Positions 5,918 through 10,497 of a DNA stretch of 10,497 bases are shown piece after piece (the first letter of the stretch is position 1; each line of letters opens with the position of its first letter). The notes beneath the pieces were generated by a model that was not told where the DNA came from, did no database searches, and saw nothing but the letters and a program-made list of their open reading frames with translations. The stretch is from DATAWZ01 sp036266975 (GTDB lineage Bacteria; Actinomycetota; Thermoleophilia; Solirubrobacterales; Solirubrobacteraceae), in NCBI GenBank assembly GCA_036266975.1, contig DATAWZ010000102.1:1-10497 (forward strand). The letters are read 5' to 3'. Made by a program: the position numbers and the translations under genes.

Positions 5918-7039
5918 ATGCAGCTTCGACTCAGCGACGAGCAGAAGATGATCGGCGGTGCGGCCAGCGGATTCCTGGAGCGCGCCTGCCCGACGTCGAC
6001 GATCGTCGAGCTCGACGCGAGCGAGACCGGCTTCGATGCGGCGCTGTGGAGACGCGCCTGCGAGCTGGGCTGGACGGCGATGGGTGTCCCGCCGGACGCC
6101 GGGGGCCTGGGCGGCATCGTGGATCTGTGCCTGGTGACCGAGGCCTGCGGGCGGGTGGCGTTGACCTCGCCGCTGGCGTGCACCGTCGCCGGCGGCGCGC
6201 TGCCACTCGCCCTGGGCGGCTCCGCGGAGCAGCGCGCACGCTGGCTCGAGCGCCTCCTCTCCGGTGCGGCGATCGCGACGATCGCGCTCCTTGACTCAGG
6301 CAGCGCCAGCGAGTGGAGCCCGGTCCGGCTGCGCGGCGTACGCGACGGCGCGGACTGGACGCTCAGCGGCACCAAGCTGCTCGTGCCCTGGGCCGCGGTG
6401 GCCGACGTGTTGGTGCTCAGCGCCGACCTGCAGGATCGCGGACCGTCCTTCGTGCTCGTCGAACCGACGGCCGCCGGGGTCACCGTCATCCCGCACCAGG
6501 TTCTCGGCGGAGACCGGCGCGCACGCGTCGAGCTCGCCGACGTCACGGTCGCCGAGTCCGACGTGCTGCGGGCGCCGGAGGGGTTTGCCACGCTCCAGCG
6601 CCGGTGCCTGGACGTGCTGACCGTGCTCGACGTCGCGCTCGCCGTCGGGCTCTGCGAGACCGCGTTGGGCATGTCGGTGCAGTACGCGGGCGAGCGCCGT
6701 CAGTTCGGGCGGCCGATCGGCGCCTTCCAGGCCGTCTCCTACCGCTGCGTCGACATGAAGCTCGCGATCGACGCCTGCCGCCTGCTCTGCCACAAGGCGG
6801 CATGGCACCTGGAGGTCGGCCGGCCGGCCGACCTGCACGTCGGCGCCGCCAAGGCCTACGCCAACGAGATGGTCGACGTCGTCACCCACAACGCCCAACA
6901 GGTGCACGGCGCGATCGGGTTCTCCACCGAATACGACCTGCACCTCTTCACGCGGCGCGCGCGGGCCTTCGCCTCCAATCTCGGGACCTCGGCGAGCTCG
7001 CTGGAGCGCGTCGCGGTCGGGCTTGGCCTGGACGACTAG
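5918..7039 (+). CDS. Acyl-CoA dehydrogenase, FAD-binding partner subunit without catalytic Glu
   Basis: This 373-residue acyl-CoA dehydrogenase-fold protein has a normal helical N-terminus (LRLSDEQKMI) and a degenerate beta domain. The segment LLDSGSASEWSPVRLRG lacks the SEPDAGSD motif and GTKLLVPWAA stands where the KxWIT(S)NA-type motif would be. The C-terminal domain keeps GERRQFGRPIGAFQ (258-271) and QVHGAIGF (328-335), the FAD-contacting motifs of the family. No Glu is seen at either known catalytic position (DVLTVLDVALAVG and SNLGTSASS). These losses mirror those of the upstream subunit, as in FadE28/ChsE1-type partners. The ATG at 5918 is preceded by GGTGA at 5908-5912 with a 5-nt spacer, a good ribosome-binding site inside the upstream stop. 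GTG at 5909 is the alternative. It is the last gene of the compact acyl-CoA operon, although read-through into the next trio is possible. Confidence 0.91.
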   Translation: MQLRLSDEQKMIGGAASGFLERACPTSTIVELDASETGFDAALWRRACELGWTAMGVPPDAGGLGGIVDLCLVTEACGRVALTSPLACTVAGGALPLALGGSAEQRARWLERLLSGAAIATIALLDSGSASEWSPVRLRGVRDGADWTLSGTKLLVPWAAVADVLVLSADLQDRGPSFVLVEPTAAGVTVIPHQVLGGDRRARVELADVTVAESDVLRAPEGFATLQRRCLDVLTVLDVALAVGLCETALGMSVQYAGERRQFGRPIGAFQAVSYRCVDMKLAIDACRLLCHKAAWHLEVGRPADLHVGAAKAYANEMVDVVTHNAQQVHGAIGFSTEYDLHLFTRRARAFASNLGTSASSLERVAVGLGLDD

Positions 7040-7085
7040 GCCGACGCGCGCCCGGCGAGCTGATTCGAACGGCGCGCGCGCGAGA

Positions 7086-8786
7086 ATGCCGCGGGTGAGC
7101 CAGGCACCCGTCCACCGACCGGCGAGCGAGGCCGAGCTGGTTGAGCTGGTGCGGCGCGCCCGAGGCGAGCGCCGGGTGCTGCGCGTGCGCGGCGCCGGCC
7201 ACTCGCCCACCGGCGCGATCGACCCGGGCACGGGGGACGGGATCGTGGTCAGCCTCGAGGACTACCGGGACTGGTGGGTCGTCGACGAGGGCCGCCGGCT
7301 GGTCGAGGTCCAGGCGGGCATCCACCTCGGCCGCGACCCGTCGGATCCCTCGGGCGCCTCGACGGTCCAGCGCAGCCTGCTCTGGCAGCTGTGGCACGAG
7401 CGGGGCTGGGCCCTGTCGGCGACCGGCGGGATCACCCACCAGACCGTCGCGGGCTTCCTCTCCACCGGGTCGGCGGGCGGCTCGCTGCAGTACGCGGTCA
7501 GCGACGACGTGTGGGCGGTGCGCCTGATCGACGGCCGCGGAGAGGTCCACGTCGTCTCGCGCGAGGATGACGACCCCGACCTCTTCGACGCGATCGTGCC
7601 GAGCATGGGGCTGCTCGGAGTGATCTCGACGGTCACCTTCCGCTGTGCGGAGGCGTTCACGATCAGCGGCCAGGAGGCGATCACCTCGATCGACGGCGCC
7701 GCGGTCGACCTGTTCGGCCCCGGCGACGCGCACCGGCCCTCGCTCGAGCGGTTCCTGCGCGAGGCCGAGTACGCACGGATCGAGTGGTGGCCGCAGCGCG
7801 GCGCCGAGCGGGCGCTCATCTGGCAGGCGCAGCGCACCCGACGGCAACCGGGCTTTCGGCCGGTGCGCTACGAGGCGTTCACGGCCTACCCGCTGCTCGC
7901 CGAGCCGCTTGTCGCGCTGTTGTACGTCATCTTCGGCAACGTGGCCGACCCGGGCCACGCGCAGGAGATCCTGCGCCGCGACGCGGGCGAGATCTCACGC
8001 GCGCTGACCGTGCTCGCCGCCGACGGACGGCTGACCCCGAGTGCGCGGTGGCTCGCGCGCGCCCTGCACGGAGGCGTTCGCGGCGCCGCGGCGCTCATGC
8101 CGCTGCTCGGACCGCTCGCGCCCCGGCTGGAGCGCGCGATCCCTTCGCTGTTCCCGCGCGTGCTCGACCTCGTGCTGCCGCTCGACACCGGCAAGCGCGG
8201 CATGCACCGCGGCGAACCGCAGGCTTTTCGCGACTGGAGCTGGCAGGGGTTGCCGATGGACAACCAGGCCAGCGACGTGCTGCTGCCCACCGAGTTCACC
8301 GAGCTGTGGGCGCCGCTCTCGCACGCCGGCGAGGTCGCCAGGCTGGTGCGCGGCCACTTCACCGCGCCCGCCGACGTCCACGAGGCCTACGCGCGCACGG
8401 GCCTGTACGCCTACGAGCTGTACGGCTCGCCCGCGCACCGCGCGTGGCTGCACCCCGGCCACAGCAGCGGCGAGGACGAGTGGGCGGGCGGCGCCGTCCG
8501 CCTGGACGTCTACTGGTACAGCGCCAACGCGGCGGACCCCCACGAGCGCTTCTTCCCCCAGTTCTGGTGGTTGCTGCGCGAGCACGGCATCCCCTTCCGC
8601 CTGCACTGGGGCAAGCACCAGCCGCGCGCCCCGGCCGGCGACCGCACGTGGGTCGACTATTTCGCCTCGATGTATCCCCGCTGGCCGGACTTCCTCGCGC
8701 TGCGCGAGCGGCTCGACCCCGATGGGGTCTTCCTCTCCGGCTACTGGCGCGAGTGCTTCGGGCTGTGGGAGGCTTCCCCGCGATGA
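7086..8786 (+). CDS. FAD-linked oxidase, ALO/VAO (PCMH-type) family
   Basis: This 566-residue flavoprotein belongs to the family that includes L-gulono- and D-arabinono-lactone oxidases and alditol oxidase. The PCMH FAD domain has VRGAGHSPTG (34-43), where His39 matches the residue that covalently holds FAD in this family. It also has GGITHQTVAGFLSTGSAGG (the HxTVxGxxxTGxxGG pattern) and GLLGVISTVTFRC. The C-terminal end shows the ALO signature HWGK (507-510) and YPRWPDFLALRERLDPDGVF. A long middle segment contains hydrophobic helices (AYPLLAEPLVALLYVIFG), perhaps an active-site cap or membrane-associated surface. No signal peptide is seen. The ATG at 7086 fits the domain start; GTG at 7095 is also in frame. 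A 46-bp gap separates it from the acyl-CoA operon, and its stop overlaps the next ATG (ATGA). Its partnership with a dioxygenase and hydrolase suggests a phenolic or alcohol/lactone substrate, which is an inference. Confidence 0.88.
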   Translation: MPRVSQAPVHRPASEAELVELVRRARGERRVLRVRGAGHSPTGAIDPGTGDGIVVSLEDYRDWWVVDEGRRLVEVQAGIHLGRDPSDPSGASTVQRSLLWQLWHERGWALSATGGITHQTVAGFLSTGSAGGSLQYAVSDDVWAVRLIDGRGEVHVVSREDDDPDLFDAIVPSMGLLGVISTVTFRCAEAFTISGQEAITSIDGAAVDLFGPGDAHRPSLERFLREAEYARIEWWPQRGAERALIWQAQRTRRQPGFRPVRYEAFTAYPLLAEPLVALLYVIFGNVADPGHAQEILRRDAGEISRALTVLAADGRLTPSARWLARALHGGVRGAAALMPLLGPLAPRLERAIPSLFPRVLDLVLPLDTGKRGMHRGEPQAFRDWSWQGLPMDNQASDVLLPTEFTELWAPLSHAGEVARLVRGHFTAPADVHEAYARTGLYAYELYGSPAHRAWLHPGHSSGEDEWAGGAVRLDVYWYSANAADPHERFFPQFWWLLREHGIPFRLHWGKHQPRAPAGDRTWVDYFASMYPRWPDFLALRERLDPDGVFLSGYWRECFGLWEASPR

Positions 8787-9703
8787 AGCTCCAGGGTTTG
8801 CACCACGTCACGATGATCACCGGCGACGCGCGCGCCACCGTGCACTTCTACGCCGAGACGCTCGGGCTGCGCCTGGTCAAGAAGACGGTCAACTTCGACC
8901 AGCCCGACGCCTACCACCTCTACTTCGGCGACGAGCGCGGCGCGCCCGGCTCGATCCTCACGTGGTTCGAGTTTGCCGGCGCCGCGCCGGGGCGTCCCGG
9001 CGCCGGCATGATCCACCTGATCGAGCTGGCCGTCCCCTCGGAGGGCTCGCTCGACTTCTGGGAGGCACGGCTGCGCGCGGCCGGCACCGCGACCGAGCGC
9101 GGGGAGCACGCGCTGCGCTTCGCCGACGGCGACGGGCTCGCCTTCGCGCTCGTGGCCGGTGGGGAGGACCCGCCGCTGCAAGCCCGCGATCGCGAGGTTC
9201 CGGCCGTGCACGCGATCGCCGGCATCGTCGGCGCGCGTGCCTACACCGACCCCGAGCGGGTGGGTGAGGACGAGTCGCTGCTCACCCAGACGCTCGGCTT
9301 CGTCCACGACGGCGGGGGCGAGTACCGGCTGGACGGCGAGCGGCGTCACTTCCGCTTCGCCTGGGATCCGGCGCCCGAGTTGCCCGGCCTTCAGTCGGCG
9401 GGCAGCGTGCACCACATCGCCTGGGCCTGCCGGGACGAGGACCAGCCCGGCTGGCAGCAGCGGGTGCGCGACGCCCGACGCCACGTCACCGACGTGCTCG
9501 ACCGCGACTACTTCACCTCGATCTACTTCCGTGAGCCGCGGCACGTGCTGTTCGAGATCGCCACGCTCTCCCCGGGCTTCGCCGTCGACGAGGACCCCGA
9601 CCGACTCGGCTTCGAGCTGCGCCTGCCGCGCCAGCACGAGCACCTGCGCGCGCGACTGGAGGCCGAGCTGACCCCGCTGGAGAATCCCCGGGCGCGCGGG
9701 TGA
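8783..9703 (+). CDS. Ring-cleaving dioxygenase, VOC superfamily (MhqO/MhqA-like)
   Basis: This 306-residue protein has two glyoxalase/extradiol-dioxygenase (VOC) modules and resembles the MhqA/MhqE/MhqO group of Bacillus, thought to cleave hydroquinone- or catechol-type rings. The N-terminal module starts GLHHVTMITGD (5-15) and includes FYAETLGLRLVKKTVNFD. The C-terminal module has VHHIAWAC (209-216) and YFREPRHVLFEIATLSPGF (248-266). Candidate metal ligands are His7 or His8, His210 or His211, and Glu258, consistent with an Fe(II) or Mn(II) 2-His-1-carboxylate site. The start ATG lies inside the oxidase stop (4-bp overlap), and the hydrolase GTG lies inside its own stop (4-bp overlap), so the three are translationally coupled. 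Substrate is unknown; in Firmicutes this family answers to methylhydroquinone and catechol stress. Confidence 0.9.
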   Translation: MKLQGLHHVTMITGDARATVHFYAETLGLRLVKKTVNFDQPDAYHLYFGDERGAPGSILTWFEFAGAAPGRPGAGMIHLIELAVPSEGSLDFWEARLRAAGTATERGEHALRFADGDGLAFALVAGGEDPPLQARDREVPAVHAIAGIVGARAYTDPERVGEDESLLTQTLGFVHDGGGEYRLDGERRHFRFAWDPAPELPGLQSAGSVHHIAWACRDEDQPGWQQRVRDARRHVTDVLDRDYFTSIYFREPRHVLFEIATLSPGFAVDEDPDRLGFELRLPRQHEHLRARLEAELTPLENPRARG

Positions 9704-10347
9704 GCAGCCCGGGCCTGGCCTGCCAGGAGCGCCCGGCGAGCGGCGACCCGGCCGGCCTGCTGGTTCTGCACCACGGCCGGGGCGCGGATGAGCACGACCT
9801 GATCGGGCTGGCCGACGTCCTCGATCCGGAGCGGCGGCTGCACGTCGTGACCCCCCGCGGGCCGTTGGTCCTGCCCGGCTGGCCCGGCCATCACTGGTAC
9901 GCGGTGCCGCGCGTGGGCCACCCCGACCCGGCGACGTTCCACGCCACGGTCCCGATGCTCGCCGCCTTCCACGACGAGCTGTGGGCGCGGACCGGGACGA
10001 CGCCCTCGCGCACCGTCCTGGGCGGCTTCTCGCAGGGGACGGTGATGAGCTACGCACTCGGCCTTTGGCCCGACCGCCCGGCGCCCGGAGGGATCCTCGC
10101 CTTCTCGGGCTTCATTCCGATCGTCGAGGGCTGGGAGCTCTCGCTCGCGGATCGCCAGGAGCTGCGCGCGTTCATCGCCCACGGTCGCCAGGACCCGGTG
10201 ATCGAGCTGTGGCGCGGGCAGGAGGCCCGCGATCGACTGCGGGCCGGTGGTCTGGACGTCGAGTTCCACGAGCACCCGTTCGGGCACCAGATCGACCCCG
10301 CCCAGCTGCCCGACGCCGTCGCCTGGCTCGCGGCGACGCTGCCCTAG
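9700..10347 (+). CDS. Alpha/beta hydrolase, phospholipase/carboxylesterase type (MhqD-like)
   Basis: This 215-residue serine hydrolase of the carboxylesterase/phospholipase (Abhydrolase_2-like) family is of normal length. The oxyanion-side motif LHHGRGADEHDL lies at 23-34. The nucleophile elbow GGFSQGT gives Ser111, HGRQDPVI gives Asp165 and FGHQID gives His196, completing the catalytic triad. No signal peptide is visible, so it is likely cytoplasmic. GTG at 9700 is the start because it overlaps the dioxygenase stop as GTGA and fits the family N-terminus. Pairing of this family with an MhqO-type dioxygenase is the known mhqED/mhqNOP arrangement of Bacillus, where the hydrolase is assumed to process the ring-cleavage product or a quinone adduct. 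It is the last gene before a strong hairpin at 10410-10442. Confidence 0.92.
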   Translation: MSSPGLACQERPASGDPAGLLVLHHGRGADEHDLIGLADVLDPERRLHVVTPRGPLVLPGWPGHHWYAVPRVGHPDPATFHATVPMLAAFHDELWARTGTTPSRTVLGGFSQGTVMSYALGLWPDRPAPGGILAFSGFIPIVEGWELSLADRQELRAFIAHGRQDPVIELWRGQEARDRLRAGGLDVEFHEHPFGHQIDPAQLPDAVAWLAATLP

Positions 10348-10409
10348 TGGCACCTCCTGTAAATCCGCTCCCGCTTCGCGGCTGCAAATCTTCGCCTGGC
10401 GGCGTCCTC

Positions 10410-10442
10410 GGGAGCCGAAACAGCGCTGCTGTTCCGGCTCCC
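10410..10442 (+). terminator. Strong hairpin, likely terminator of the dioxygenase/hydrolase operon
   Basis: GGGAGCCG-A-AACAGC pairs with GCTGTT-C-CGGCTCCC around a GCT loop: 14 base pairs with a single A/C mismatch. It lies 62 nt after the hydrolase stop. There is no T-run after it, which is common for terminators in GC-rich actinomycetotes. As it is nearly symmetrical it could act on either strand, and it also sits inside a larger inverted repeat. Confidence 0.6.
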
Positions 10443-10458
10443 TGCATCCTGGCCATGC

Positions 10459-10480
10459 TCGATTTTCGCTCGCGAATCGA
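10459..10480. repeat. Small imperfect hairpin
   Basis: TCGA and TTCGC on the left pair with GCGAA and TCGA on the right around a very short loop, with a two-T bulge. It is the third stem within the terminal intergenic element. Its function is unknown; it may add to termination. Confidence 0.4.
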
Positions 10481-10497
10481 CGACCGGATTTACTGGA

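Larger units (their letters stand above)
10355..10497. repeat. Palindromic intergenic element with 13-bp terminal inverted repeats
   Basis: TCCTGTAAATCCG at 10355-10367 is the reverse complement of 10485-10497 (CGGATTTACTGGA) with one mismatch. Between them lie a small CCGC-TTC-GCGG hairpin (10371-10381), the strong hairpin at 10410-10442 and a third hairpin at 10459-10480. The right arm ends exactly at the window edge, so it could be longer. No coding potential was found in this 150-bp tail. It could be a small dispersed palindromic or MITE-like repeat, or simply a multi-stem terminator region. Confidence 0.55.

Noticed and set aside
7784..8782. In-frame upstream extension of the dioxygenase, suggesting a fusion protein
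   Set aside because: The extension is an Arg/Ala-rich shadow of the oxidase gene; the dioxygenase family N-terminus begins at the ATG at 8783.
8741..10057. 438-codon minus-strand open frame over the dioxygenase and hydrolase
   Set aside because: It shows no domain features and lies opposite two genes with clear catalytic motifs.

Overview
The window is gene-dense, GC-rich DNA (about 70% by eye, with G/C at most third codon positions). Genes overlap or abut, and at least one uses a GTG start. Together with the protein families (acetoacetyl-CoA synthetase-type ligase, FadE/EchA sets, F420/FMN split-barrel protein, TetR regulator) this points to a chromosomal segment of an actinomycetote. A soil lineage such as the Thermoleophilia/Solirubrobacterales is possible, but I cannot place it from sequence alone. 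I see no mobile element, tRNA, rRNA or CRISPR array.

Left arm, minus strand (2-2610): a TetR-family regulator followed, with a 4-bp ATGA overlap, by an acetoacetyl-CoA synthetase-family ligase. Control region (2611-2663): only 53 bp separate the TetR start from the divergent operon. It holds two copies of a near-identical 16-bp repeat, 22 bp apart, which I read as operators for the TetR protein. Both flanking genes may be transcribed leaderless.

Right arm, plus strand (2664-7039): crotonase, small split-barrel flavin/F420 protein, second crotonase, acyl-CoA dehydrogenase, second acyl-CoA dehydrogenase. The junctions range from a few bases of overlap to a few bases of gap. The two dehydrogenases have complementary motif losses and look like the halves of one alpha2beta2 enzyme, as in the steroid-degrading ChsE1-ChsE2 type. 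Both crotonases lack the classical hydratase glutamate pair and carry an isomerase-type Asp. The set looks like a dedicated pathway for an unusual acyl-CoA (branched, cyclic or terpenoid/steroid-like), not housekeeping beta-oxidation. No thiolase or 3-hydroxyacyl-CoA dehydrogenase is present, so the pathway must be completed elsewhere.

Plus strand, 7086-10347: after a 46-bp gap comes a second tightly overlapped trio: an ALO/VAO-type FAD-linked oxidase, an MhqO-like ring-cleaving dioxygenase and an MhqD-like alpha/beta hydrolase. The latter two are the classic hydroquinone/catechol resistance pair of Firmicutes. Here they are coupled to an oxidase, suggesting a small oxidise, cleave and hydrolyse module for a phenolic or quinone.

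The last 150 bp carry no gene. They contain a strong 33-bp hairpin (likely terminator) nested between 13-bp inverted repeats that reach the window edge, possibly a dispersed palindromic element.
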